DNA of 64,000 nt from Blautia faecicola (GTDB taxonomy: Bacteria; Bacillota; Clostridia; Lachnospirales; Lachnospiraceae), in the NCBI RefSeq assembly GCF_004123145.1, contig NZ_SDKC01000001.1:3505501-3569500 (forward strand), given 5' to 3'. The notes below the pieces were generated by a model that was not told the DNA's origin, did no database searches, and was given only the letters and a program-made list of their open reading frames with translations. Position numbers and translations under genes: made by a program. The number at the start of each line of letters is the position of its first letter. Position 1 is the first letter of the stretch. Below are positions 9,401 to 16,147 of this stretch, piece by piece.

Positions 9401-11039
9401 GTTTGTCGGCAGCTGCTGCGCTTGGACCTGATCCTGCATCCACAAGTACATCCGTTCCTGCATCTACTTTCACTGCTGCCTCATCGTTCGGATAAGAGCT
9501 TACATTGTAGTATAAGTTATTGCTGTAAGTCTTGTTTCCACTGATATTCCAGTTGCTTACAGTAGCCGGTGTGCTGCCCTCAAAATAGAAAATATTATTT
9601 TCAATGGTAACCGGACCGCCATTGCCGTGTGTGTAGTGCCAGATGGTATTGATACCTTCTTTGATATAGAATGTATTGTTGTAAACCTGGCAGTTTCCGG
9701 AGTTGCCCGCCGGATCCAGAGGTCCCATATCTTCATTCTGGCTGATATTGTAACGGAATGTGTTGTTAATGGACTCCCAGCCACAGAACATAATGGTACT
9801 TGCTGTATTTCCATGGCTGTAGTTGTACTGATAGTTTGTTCCATCACCATAATCCGCATCCCACGGCTGTCCGTCTCCATTACCATTGGAAGCATTCAGT
9901 GTTGCAAAACATTCGTTGTACTGGAAAATTGCATTTTTACATTTCCATGGCCAGATACCTGCTGCTACTCGTCCTGCCCCAACACCCTGTTTGCCGGTTT
10001 CGTTGCCATTTGCATCCAGTCTCGGCTGCTGCTGGGAGTAATCTGTGGTATTGATCTGCTCCGCTGCATTCTCTGATACATTATACTGAACCAGCGGTCT
10101 GTCAAGGTACATCGTTGTGATCGCATCTCCACCCACATGGTTCAGATAGTTGTTCTCGATAACCACGTTGGAGGAACCGTATTTTGCCATGACATCATCT
10201 GACAGGGAAGCGGTTGTAAATTTGCTCCACTGATAGGTGTATCCAACGGCAATTCCCCAACGGTTTACCGTATCAAGGGAACAGTTCTTGATCTGCACAT
10301 CATTGTATTTTGCAATTCCGGTTGCACTCTCATCGGTTGGTTTTTCAACGATGAAGTAAATACCTCCGTTTGTCATATGTTTGTTATAAACGTTACCTGT
10401 CACATCATGGATATACAAATCATTCAACACGATGTGATCTACCGTTCCGTTGTCTTTCGCAACGCCGGCAACACCGGTTCTGTCCATCGCATACGCATCG
10501 TTATATGCTTTGTCTTTTTCGGTATCGGTGGTACTCTTTCTGTCATTGGTCAGTTCCAGACCGTCGATCTCGATATACTCGGTATCTTCAATTAAAATAC
10601 TGGAAGATACGGTACCTTTCCATTTGTGGTTCTGGTTATCCAGCGGGTTTCCGTAGTTCAGTTCCCACTGACCGTGACCATTGGTGTTGATCTGTGGTCT
10701 ATTTCCTTCTCCGTATGTGGATACTTTTACCGGTGCTTCTGCACTACCACTGTCCTCTTTTGTAAAGACAAGTGCCTGATCTTCAAATACCGATCCCTTT
10801 TTCAGGAGTACCGTATCACCCGGTTCCAGATCCAGTTCATTCACTTTATCCAGTGTCTGAAACGCCTTGCTCTCTGATGTTCCGTCATTGTTGTCATTTC
10901 CGCCTTTGGAATCAACGTAATACGTTGTTCCTGTACCGTCTGTTCCCGCTGCCTGAACAGGAACTGCCGGCATCATTGATGCAACTGTTGTTCCTGCAAG
11001 CAGAAGAGCCAGCGTTCCGCTCATCCATTTTTTCTTCAT
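6480..11039 (-). CDS. Cell-wall-anchored right-handed beta-helix protein with FN3 and FIVAR repeats
   Basis: The 1519-residue protein starts with a Sec signal peptide (about 1-31, ending VQA). Residues about 35-600 look like a right-handed parallel beta-helix of the pectate-lyase type: an N-terminal YYVDSKGG-NDGTSESKAFQT block typical of such enzymes, then many N- and G-rich rungs. A cadherin-like/beta-sandwich region follows (about 615-790), then a CBM-like jelly-roll stretch (about 790-945), four near-identical fibronectin type III repeats (about 950-1340), a FIVAR domain (about 1350-1425), a K/D and T/G/S-rich spacer, and a C-terminal VKTGD sorting motif, hydrophobic segment and KRKK tail, i.e. 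a non-canonical sortase signal. It probably binds or cleaves a polysaccharide or glycan. The enzyme family and substrate are not recognisable by eye. It lies 16 bp after a PrsA-like gene. Confidence 0.88.
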   Translation of the reverse strand: MKKKWMSGTLALLLAGTTVASMMPAVPVQAAGTDGTGTTYYVDSKGGNDNNDGTSESKAFQTLDKVNELDLEPGDTVLLKKGSVFEDQALVFTKEDSGSAEAPVKVSTYGEGNRPQINTNGHGQWELNYGNPLDNQNHKWKGTVSSSILIEDTEYIEIDGLELTNDRKSTTDTEKDKAYNDAYAMDRTGVAGVAKDNGTVDHIVLNDLYIHDVTGNVYNKHMTNGGIYFIVEKPTDESATGIAKYNDVQIKNCSLDTVNRWGIAVGYTYQWSKFTTASLSDDVMAKYGSSNVVIENNYLNHVGGDAITTMYLDRPLVQYNVSENAAEQINTTDYSQQQPRLDANGNETGKQGVGAGRVAAGIWPWKCKNAIFQYNECFATLNASNGNGDGQPWDADYGDGTNYQYNYSHGNTASTIMFCGWESINNTFRYNISQNEDMGPLDPAGNSGNCQVYNNTFYIKEGINTIWHYTHGNGGPVTIENNIFYFEGSTPATVSNWNISGNKTYSNNLYYNVSSYPNDEAAVKVDAGTDVLVDAGSGPSAAAADKQARRHEDPTASTVFDGYKLAENSPAINAGKVIVDKNGYTIDHDFFGHAITAVPEIGAAESDAVTALVLRSNVYTISGTKVSDLPKNTTVAEFLKNVIVDVGVKVTIKNGETVLGDSDIVKGGATIVLSYEGMEDVIYTVIASSDKELKDSYYEVKGTTMNVPYTDKNPTTVKEMKNNITVADTATVSVLNGGTELADKDAVAAGMTLRITAEDGTTNDYTIGQKNTYNWTLDYVNGQQGNVWFGQMKNGTGSWANMTEVDRDGWPNWCVNTYYGPGIDGQQGTVSTTDTTVHGLLSAPPNTSITTAMAYRVPKSGTVSFNIKDDEPYLRQNGNSGGTVTLSLLLNDTELQSVTLTNSRVQATDWKSFDGIEVSQGDVIRVTTKSNSNPTKPSVHVTPIISYVDKAAADTEAPTAPAAVTATDVTETTAKVTWDEASDNVGVVGYNVYVNENKVNDELVTGTEYDLTGLAEETEYTVTVTAVDAAGNESARSEAATFTTEKAKDMEAPTVPSGVTVTDITETRATVSWEASTDNVEVAGYNVYVNDTKVNAVPVTGTTYDLTGLTEETEYTVMVTAVDTSENESVRSEAATFTTLKTEDPKDTEAPTVPANVRTSDVTETTAKVAWDEASDNVGVVGYNVYVNETKVNEELVTGTEYDLTGLTEETEYTVTVTAVDAEKNESVRSEAVTFTTLKTEEPADTEAPTVPANVKASEITYTKATIAWEASTDNVEVAGYNVYVKGTKVNASLVADPTYDLTGLTEGTEYTVTVTAVDAAGNESEPSEAVTFTTEKETVDPDPNPEPIVVDKTALKENVAKADTALAATDKYTEDSLKKLQDVYKQYAGVLNAEDATQEQVNEANKAIKEALSALEEKKADDSKKDDEKKDDTKKDNNQTTTPSDTSKNNNSTTTKGNSTGTGRTNTGSTGVGSTKTGTSTTAVKTGDTTNVAGWGFALAASAIAAAAGVAGKRKKED
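7020..8190 (-). repeat. Four tandem FN3-coding repeats within the surface-protein gene
   Basis: Four units of about 290 bp encode fibronectin type III domains that begin TEAPT and end FTT. Repeats 1 and 3, and 2 and 4, are most alike (DNVGVVGYNVYV versus DNVEVAGYNVYV), suggesting duplication of a two-domain block. Such repeats can vary in number by recombination. Confidence 0.85.
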
Positions 11040-11055
11040 ACCTTTTCTCCTTCTG

Positions 11056-11802
11056 TTATTGCAGATTCTCTAGGGTAAAATGATTTACATCCTTCATGTT
11101 TCCTTCCACCTGAGAATCTTCTTCCCGCTGCGCGATCATATCATCATATTTCTGCTCACGCAGTTCTCGTTCTACTGCAACTCTCGCTGTTTCCAGATCT
11201 GCATTTTCTTCACTATCTCCAAAAATCCAGTCCCGGCTTTTGTAGTGTTCAACGATCTCATCTTCTGTCAGTTCCATACCTTCGCGATCCGTATCACTGC
11301 AGTATTTTTCCTTCAAAGTGCTGATTTCATAATCCAGATAAAGTGGAAACGTATACTCTTTCAGTCCATAGATTACTTCCCCTTTTTCCACTTTTTCTTT
11401 TCGTTCCGCATTCTCATCTTTCCAGCGCTTTTCCAGAGCCTCATAACTACTGTCTGATATATCGCCGTTTTCTTTTGCGAGATCATACACTGTATGAATG
11501 TATTTCAGCTGCTCGACTGTATTTTCCGCCAGAATTTCATACCCGTATTTTTCCTTATACTTTTTCTTCCAGAAATCGTCTCCATAAACGGCGTCGTAAT
11601 CCTGCTGAATCTGCATTTTGGTATCATATTCTACAGATTCCATGCAGTTTACATACTCTTCTTTGCTGATGGTATGTTCCGCAACAGTCAGATCAAATCG
11701 ATGATCCTTTTTATATTGCATGACGCCGGCAACAATTCCCACAACCGCAAACACTGCTACGATGCCTCCGATCTTCAGGAACTGTTTTTTCCGATTCTTC
11801 AT
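11056..11802 (-). CDS. Secreted/membrane-anchored SurA/PrsA-like chaperone domain protein
   Basis: The 248-residue protein has a charged N-terminus and one membrane segment (about 10-27, no lipobox Cys), then an alpha-helical, Glu/Lys/Tyr-rich extracytoplasmic domain resembling the SurA_N/PrsA foldase N-terminal region (ISKEEYVNCMES, then long helices, DEIVEHYKSR near 195). No parvulin PPIase domain is evident. AAGGAGG lies 6 bases before the start. It is the first gene of a two-gene operon with the big surface protein and may help that protein fold after export. The family call is by pattern only. Confidence 0.6.
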   Translation of the reverse strand: MKNRKKQFLKIGGIVAVFAVVGIVAGVMQYKKDHRFDLTVAEHTISKEEYVNCMESVEYDTKMQIQQDYDAVYGDDFWKKKYKEKYGYEILAENTVEQLKYIHTVYDLAKENGDISDSSYEALEKRWKDENAERKEKVEKGEVIYGLKEYTFPLYLDYEISTLKEKYCSDTDREGMELTEDEIVEHYKSRDWIFGDSEENADLETARVAVERELREQKYDDMIAQREEDSQVEGNMKDVNHFTLENLQ

Positions 11803-11871
11803 GATGTACCTCCTTCCCGTCTGAAATCCTGTTCTTCCTGCACACAGATTTTCTCAGTCAAGTTTGATTTT

Positions 11872-11880
11872 ATTATAACA
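11872..11880 (-). promoter_or_regulatory. Extended -10 promoter of the chaperone/surface-protein operon
   Basis: On the minus strand TGTTATAAT is an extended -10 with a perfect TATAAT, about 70 bp before the chaperone start. A TTGACA at 11931-11936 is too far upstream to pair with it. Confidence 0.55.
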
Positions 11881-12071
11881 ATCCGTTCTTTTCACATCTC
11901 GTTCTTTTTGTTTGATTCTGCCATGGATTTTGTCAAATTCGGAACTATAAGTAAATTTCCCGTAAATACCAAAAAAATATTAAGATTTCTCACAGGGCGT
12001 TCTTAACCTTTCCATGCAGCAAAAAAGGAGCTGTCGGTAAATAACGTTTTTTAGAGCTGACAGCACCAAAC

Positions 12072-12129
12072 AAAAATATCCTGACAGTTACAGAGCTTTC
12101 TGGCTCTGCAACTTGTTCAGGATATTTTT
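12072..12129. terminator. Bidirectional terminator
   Basis: Outer arms 12072-12084 and 12117-12129 pair over 13 bp with A5/T5 ends and enclose a smaller CAGAG/CTCTG hairpin. It probably ends the minus-strand GNAT gene. Confidence 0.75.
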
Positions 12130-12257
12130 ATTTTGATAAATACTTTCTGTTTTTGGCCGCAAAAATCCTTGTTTGGATTTTTTTAGCCGCATTTTTTTCT
12201 AGGCAGTTTTTCCTTCAAATTTTCTCAGTTTTTCGTATAAAAAACGATGATATTTAT

Positions 12258-12650
12258 TTATATTTCTTCCAATAGCAAACCTTCAGATTGAATATCGAAC
12301 CCTTCTCTTTGATAAAAAGAGAGGGCTCTGGCATTCTTCTGGTATACGTTTAATCGTAATCTAACTTTTTTATTCTTGATATAGTCTAATAAAAGTTTAC
12401 CTATACCACATGACTGCATCTCATTAGAAACAAAAATCCCTTCCATGTATTCGTTACTTAGTCCTACAAATCCCTGAATCATTTTATCATCTTCATACAC
12501 ATAGACTTCCGCTTGTGACATTATTTCTTTCACTAATTCATAATTACTTGTCCAATATTGCTCAGAAATAAAATCATGTACTTTCAAATTAGTCTTTAAC
12601 CATATATCAGCAACTCTATTAATATCTATGTTCTGCATCTTTCTGATCAT
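12258..12650 (-). CDS. GNAT family N-acetyltransferase (copy 1)
   Basis: A 130-residue acetyltransferase. The acetyl-CoA pyrophosphate loop is the Q-x-x-G-I-G-K-x-L-L block (QSCGIGKLLLDY, about 81-92), preceded by strand beta-4 (MEGIFVS) and followed by LNVYQKNARALSFYQREGF, the beta-6/alpha-4 signature. GGAGG precedes the ATG by 9 bases. It is a paralogue of the genes at 29041-29469 and 58160-58585 and of the fragment near 56.3 kb. The C-terminal end differs from the other copies and is a little shorter. Acceptor substrate unknown. Confidence 0.88.
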   Translation of the reverse strand: MIRKMQNIDINRVADIWLKTNLKVHDFISEQYWTSNYELVKEIMSQAEVYVYEDDKMIQGFVGLSNEYMEGIFVSNEMQSCGIGKLLLDYIKNKKVRLRLNVYQKNARALSFYQREGFDIQSEGLLLEEI

Positions 12651-12676
12651 AACGATTATCCTCCATCTGCTCCGAT

Positions 12677-12770
12677 TTCAGAGCTTCATTTCTAATACCG
12701 ATTTTACCGTACTTTTTAGGCTCAGTCCATCTTTTATCCCCAAGCAATATCGCTTTCGTTTCCTTTCTGC
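12677..12770 (-). pseudogene. Remnant of a gene also seen near 33.8 kb
   Basis: The minus-strand frame GIKDGLSLKSTVKSV matches GIKDGLNLKSTVKSV near 33.8 kb. Seven of nine base differences fall at third codon positions, so both derive from a real coding sequence in this frame. No start or recognisable domain remains. Function unknown. Confidence 0.45.
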
Positions 12771-12811
12771 CTAGCTATTAGTCCTTTTTCTTAAAGAAAG
12801 CATAAAAATTA

Positions 12812-12848
12812 GAAAAAACAAAAACGCCAGTGGAATACTCCACTGACG
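12812..12848 (-). terminator. Intrinsic terminator after the 58-residue gene
   Basis: On the minus strand a 10-bp stem (12839-12848 and 12825-12834, 4-base loop) is followed by TTTTTGTTTTTT. Confidence 0.85.
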
Positions 12849-12879
12849 CCCTTACAGATACTATTGATTTTTTCTTTTA

Positions 12880-13056
12880 TTATTTGTCGATAACTTTACT
12901 TATAATGTCGGACATATGGTCAAGACCGTATTGTCTATCAGCTAATGCATCCTCAAAACTACTGTCACCATACACATCATTTACCTGCTCTTCCGTCCAA
13001 ACATCACATACTTCTTCCATTTTTTCAATAAATTCATTGATTTCCTGTCTGTTCAT
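12880..13056 (-). CDS. Small acidic protein, 58 aa (candidate immunity protein)
   Basis: This 58-residue acidic protein starts MNRQEINEFIEKMEEV and ends VIDK. AAAGGAG lies 8 bases before the ATG, and an intrinsic terminator follows the stop. It is the second gene after an HNH-tail protein (start 13332), 18 bp downstream, in the order expected for a nuclease toxin and its immunity protein. That pairing is inference; no family is recognised. Confidence 0.6.
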   Translation of the reverse strand: MNRQEINEFIEKMEEVCDVWTEEQVNDVYGDSSFEDALADRQYGLDHMSDIISKVIDK

Positions 13057-13074
13057 ACTGTTCTTTCTCCTTTA

Positions 13075-13332
13075 TTAAAATTTAAAAATATCAATTTTAC
13101 CACTATGCACATCGTTGTGATGTTTGCGACACAAAGCAACTATATTATCAATACTTGATACAATTAGACTCGATGCAATTGGTATAGCAACTACAGCAGC
13201 TGCACTACCCGCATATTGAATCATCTTTGGAATACTGGGAGACGGTGTTTTTGGCTTTTTTACTGTCCCTGGTGGTAATCCATTCTTCTTTTCAAATTTT
13301 CCTACGCTACAATCACTTCTTGCTTTTCTCAT
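13075..13332 (-). CDS. Small protein with HNH-nuclease-like C-terminus (possibly degraded toxin)
   Basis: An 85-residue protein. The first part (GKFEKKNGLPPGTVKKP) resembles linkers seen before HNH nuclease toxin domains. The end, NIVALCRKHHNDVHSG, fits the last part of an HNH/Endo VII-like motif (N-x-x-x-L-C-x-x-C/H-H-x-x-V-H). Between them is a hydrophobic stretch (about 40-62) that is not typical of HNH domains, and the first HNH histidine is missing, so this may be the rebuilt remnant of a larger toxin. A weak GA-rich ribosome binding site precedes the start. It is transcribed with the 58-residue gene. Confidence 0.45.
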   Translation of the reverse strand: MRKARSDCSVGKFEKKNGLPPGTVKKPKTPSPSIPKMIQYAGSAAAVVAIPIASSLIVSSIDNIVALCRKHHNDVHSGKIDIFKF

Positions 13333-13387
13333 TCTGTACTCTCTCTTTCCTCTTTCACTCTTTTTGACTTCATGTTCATTATTGAGC

Positions 13388-13416
13388 TTGTTGTTAATTG
13401 ATAATTCAAGTATAAT
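13388..13416 (+). promoter_or_regulatory. Promoter of the XRE regulator
   Basis: TTGTTG (13388-13393), a 17-base spacer and a perfect TATAAT (13411-13416) lie about 90 bp before the start codon. Confidence 0.6.
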
Positions 13417-13444
13417 AAACTCTATACGAGAAATATACGTCTTG

Positions 13445-13475
13445 CATGAGGACTTAACTATTGATACTCCTCATG
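13445..13475 (+). promoter_or_regulatory. Inverted repeat in the XRE regulator leader
   Basis: CATGAGGA (13445-13452) and TCCTCATG (13468-13475) form an 8-bp inverted repeat between promoter and start codon. It is placed like an autoregulatory operator or leader hairpin. Confidence 0.45.
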
Positions 13476-13503
13476 TTTGGCGATATACGGGGAGGAAATT
13501 CTC

Positions 13504-14019
13504 ATGGGTAAGCAATCCACCAGGGAAAACAAAACAATTTACCAGCTTTGCCGAGAAGCGGCAGGACTTACAAGAGCAGAGGCCAGTGAAAAGATGGATG
13601 CTGTCTCTGATTCAAAAATTGAAAAATTCGAATATGAAACACAAGAACCTACGCCTTATGATATCCTCCAGATGGCAGATGCCTATAAAAGACCGGATCT
13701 TTGCAATTATTATTGCTCTCACAAATGCGAAATCGGCCATCGTTATGTTCCGGAAATAGAAGTGACCGATCTGTCCAATATCATTTTGGAGACAATTGCC
13801 AGTCTGAATGAAATCAATCCTCTTACCGGTCGTCTGATCCAGATTGCCCGTGACGGTAAGATCAGCGATGATGAAATGAAAGATTTTGCTTATATCAGTA
13901 AAAAACTTGATGAAGTCTCTTTAGCCATAGACTCTTTGAATCTTTGGGTAGATAAGACAGCCGGAGAACAGGGGCTTAATCTTGATCTCTTAAATGCCGA
14001 GAAAGAAAAATTAAAATAA
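13504..14019 (+). CDS. XRE-type helix-turn-helix protein
   Basis: The 171-residue protein has an N-terminal helix-turn-helix of the XRE type (about 10-65: TIYQLCREAAGLTRAEASEKM, then KIEKFEYETQEPTPYDILQMA), a pair of cysteines at YYCSHKCEIGH, and an alpha-helical C-terminus that may mediate dimerisation. The start at 13504 has GGGGAGG 8 bases upstream; the in-frame ATG at 13477 lacks a ribosome binding site. Regulatory target unknown. It stands alone on the plus strand, divergent from the HNH-like pair and convergent with the next small-gene cluster. Confidence 0.8.
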   Translation: MGKQSTRENKTIYQLCREAAGLTRAEASEKMDAVSDSKIEKFEYETQEPTPYDILQMADAYKRPDLCNYYCSHKCEIGHRYVPEIEVTDLSNIILETIASLNEINPLTGRLIQIARDGKISDDEMKDFAYISKKLDEVSLAIDSLNLWVDKTAGEQGLNLDLLNAEKEKLK

Positions 14020-14071
14020 TCCATAACCCCAAGAAAGGCAATGAACCGTTTCTGACTCATTGCCTTTTCCT

Positions 14072-14488
14072 TTACATACGCTGTAATTGATTGACGATAC
14101 TTTCTGTTCTTCGAATAGCTTCTTCTACCTGTCTTTTTGCATTATTGATTCGATCCTGGACCACCCAGTCCACAACAAATCCATCAAAGAAATAATCCGC
14201 AAAAGAAAGAAAATCTCCAGTATCGATATTCAAGTTACATACCATATTTACATCATTTAATTCTCTGCTGAAATTACGAAGATCATACTTTGCCTGTTCC
14301 ATATTCCGTTTGGCCTGATCCATTTTAGAATGTTTTAACATCGTAGTGAAAAAGCCGCCGCCAAACATATCTACCAGTCCCCAGTTCTTTGCACTGTTTA
14401 AATTTTCTTTTGCTGCCTGAAGACTGTTCAAAGCTCTGCGCCCAGCTTCAATTGCTTCTCTTTTTTCTTTTTCAATATCATATCCCAT
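14072..14488 (-). CDS. Conserved hypothetical protein, helical
   Basis: The 138-residue protein is predicted to be alpha-helical, with a long N-terminal helix rich in Ala, Lys and Glu (AGRRALNSLQAAKENLNSAK), a short Gly/Phe stretch (VDMFGGGFFTT) and two further helices. No catalytic motif is seen. The start has GGAGGAA 8 bases upstream. It is the last gene of a minus-strand trio (42 aa, 79 aa, this one) divergent from an AIM24 gene, so it may work with that membrane-associated protein. Family not named with certainty. Confidence 0.7.
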   Translation of the reverse strand: MGYDIEKEKREAIEAGRRALNSLQAAKENLNSAKNWGLVDMFGGGFFTTMLKHSKMDQAKRNMEQAKYDLRNFSRELNDVNMVCNLNIDTGDFLSFADYFFDGFVVDWVVQDRINNAKRQVEEAIRRTESIVNQLQRM

Positions 14489-14510
14489 TCGTTTTCTTCC
14501 TCCTGATCGA

Positions 14511-14750
14511 TTATGAATGTGACGTCACCAATGCTATAATTCCACCAATGATCAATAATGGAAATGCAATGTACATCAGTCCACCTACAACCATACCGAT
14601 CAATATCACTGGGAAGAAAATAACTGTACAAAGTAATTTCATAATTCCCCAGGATGCTTTTAATCCAAATATAAAAAATTTTCCAACAAACCAAATCATA
14701 CAAATTGTAAATAATAACGATAACATTTTTTTACTCCTTCTGAAACTCAT
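14511..14750 (-). CDS. Small membrane protein, 79 aa
   Basis: A 79-residue protein with two or three hydrophobic segments (about 8-27, 35-55 and 57-74) and a basic N-terminus (MSFRRSKK). It has AAGGAG close to the start and lies 22 bp before the helical protein gene, in the same minus-strand cluster. No known domain recognised. Confidence 0.65.
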   Translation of the reverse strand: MSFRRSKKMLSLLFTICMIWFVGKFFIFGLKASWGIMKLLCTVIFFPVILIGMVVGGLMYIAFPLLIIGGIIALVTSHS

Positions 14751-14765
14751 TCTGATATGTGTCTT

Positions 14766-14894
14766 TCATTTTTTCTGTTCTTTTTCTGATAAATATTCAG
14801 ATGTGTTCTTTATACCAAGCTTATTACTGAATGCCGGATTTTTCTCCATCTTTTCTAATATCCGGATCAATCGAATTCTCTGTGCCGCTTCCAT
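14766..14894 (-). CDS. Small protein, 42 aa
   Basis: A 42-residue charged helical protein (starts MEAAQRIRLIRILEKMEKNP, ends SEKEQKK). A GGGGTGA ribosome-binding sequence lies just before the ATG. It is the first gene of the trio 14766/14511/14072 and ends 15 bp before the membrane-protein gene. Function unknown. Confidence 0.6.
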   Translation of the reverse strand: MEAAQRIRLIRILEKMEKNPAFSNKLGIKNTSEYLSEKEQKK

Positions 14895-14993
14895 CTGATC
14901 ACCCCATTTATATTCTGCTTTTTTGTTGATATCGTCACTATAACAAATTTATTTTTCATAATACACATCCACCATGAGGAATTGCACCTTTAT

Positions 14994-15014
14994 ATTTCTC
15001 GAATTTTGAGAAAT
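14994..15014. promoter_or_regulatory. Inverted repeat in the divergent intergenic region
   Basis: ATTTCTC (14994-15000) and GAGAAAT (15008-15014) flank a 7-base centre, midway between the minus-strand trio and the AIM24 gene. It is placed as a shared operator. A TATAAT at 15067-15072 may be the AIM24 -10. Confidence 0.45.
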
Positions 15015-15129
15015 CTCTCTTTATAATTCTCTATACAAAGTATATACCTGTCTATGTTATCTCTATTATAATAAACATATCTGAATAACACTATGAATTA
15101 TTATGAAAGGCAAAGGAGTCAGTAGTACT

Positions 15130-15966
15130 ATGAGAATTGAAAACTTACAAAATGAAAACAGAAAATTTGCGAAAAGTATCGGAAACTTCCATGTACTTGA
15201 ATATGTACAGGATGCCAGTGTATCACCAATGAACGCAATGAACGAATATTTCATGAGCAAAATGGGGGTCAGGAGAAGACAAGTTGTTATTGATATTGAT
15301 AAAGACCATTCTGCTATTATCCAGGCCGGTGCCATGCAATGGATGGGCGGAAATGTACGAGCTACATCTGGTGTAAAAGGCATCGGAGATTTCCTTGGAA
15401 AAGCAATCAAAGGTGCCGTTACAAAAGAAACCGCAGTTAAACCGGAATATGTTGGTGAAGGCTGCCTGGTATTAGAACCGACATACAAGTATATTATCCT
15501 TGCAGACATCGGCAAATGGGGCCCGGCCGGAATGACAATTGAAGATGGCATGTTCCTGGCTTGTGATGCAAATGTAAAAAGTAAAGTTGTAGCCAGAAAA
15601 AACCTTTCATCAGCCGTACTAGGTGGAGAAGGTCTGTTTAATCTGAGTTTGCAGGGAAATGGTGTAGCTGCACTGGAGTCTAATGTTCCTGAAGATGAAT
15701 TGATTGAAGTCCTCTTGGAAAATGATGAACTGAAAATTGATGGAAATCTTGCTGTATGCTGGTCATCCAATCTTGAATTCACCGTAGAAAGATCTACCAA
15801 AACACTTGTAGGATCTGCAGTTAGCGGAGAGGGTCTGGTAAATGTTTATCGGGGAACAGGACGAGTACTGATGTGTCCGGTCGCACCGACAACTTCCTTG
15901 TTTGAGTCCACCAACACCATGGCTGCAAAAGCTGCCGCTAAATCCAGCAATACATTTGGAAAATAA
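15130..15966 (+). CDS. AIM24 family protein
   Basis: The 278-residue protein matches the AIM24/TIGR00266 family: a beta-rich, two-fold repeated fold with a conserved first half (GAMQWMGGNVRA, about 70-80) and a second half ending in GLVNVYRGTGRVLMCP. Mitochondrial Aim24 organises the MICOS complex; bacterial members are uncharacterised, often membrane- or stress-related. The start at 15130 is preferred (AAAGGAG 11 bases upstream) over an ATG at 15103. It is divergent from three small genes across a 235-bp gap with an inverted repeat, which suggests joint regulation. Confidence 0.9.
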   Translation: MRIENLQNENRKFAKSIGNFHVLEYVQDASVSPMNAMNEYFMSKMGVRRRQVVIDIDKDHSAIIQAGAMQWMGGNVRATSGVKGIGDFLGKAIKGAVTKETAVKPEYVGEGCLVLEPTYKYIILADIGKWGPAGMTIEDGMFLACDANVKSKVVARKNLSSAVLGGEGLFNLSLQGNGVAALESNVPEDELIEVLLENDELKIDGNLAVCWSSNLEFTVERSTKTLVGSAVSGEGLVNVYRGTGRVLMCPVAPTTSLFESTNTMAAKAAAKSSNTFGK

Positions 15967-15997
15967 GCGGAAAACACATTCTCTTGTAACCAACAGA

Positions 15998-16033
15998 CGC
16001 CGGTATAGGAGTATAAAACTCCTATATCGGCGT
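15998..16033. other. Hairpin after the AIM24 gene
   Basis: A near-perfect 15-bp stem with an ATAAA loop follows the stop by about 30 bp. It has no T tract on either side, so it may protect the 3' end rather than terminate. Confidence 0.55.
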
Positions 16034-16147
16034 TGCAGCCTGCTGTCATTTTACAGACCCTATAGCTTTTCGTCTCAGCCTTTCGACTGATTTACCGGCG
16101 AATCTTTTATTTGTATGATATTGTAACTTTTTCATTAAACCTGTCTG

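Noticed and set aside
12668-12703. Further array half-sites (CCGATTT) upstream of the first GNAT gene
   Set aside because: One of the two lies in the coding remnant with synonymous conservation (TVKSV frame), so the match to the half-site is explained by the codons.
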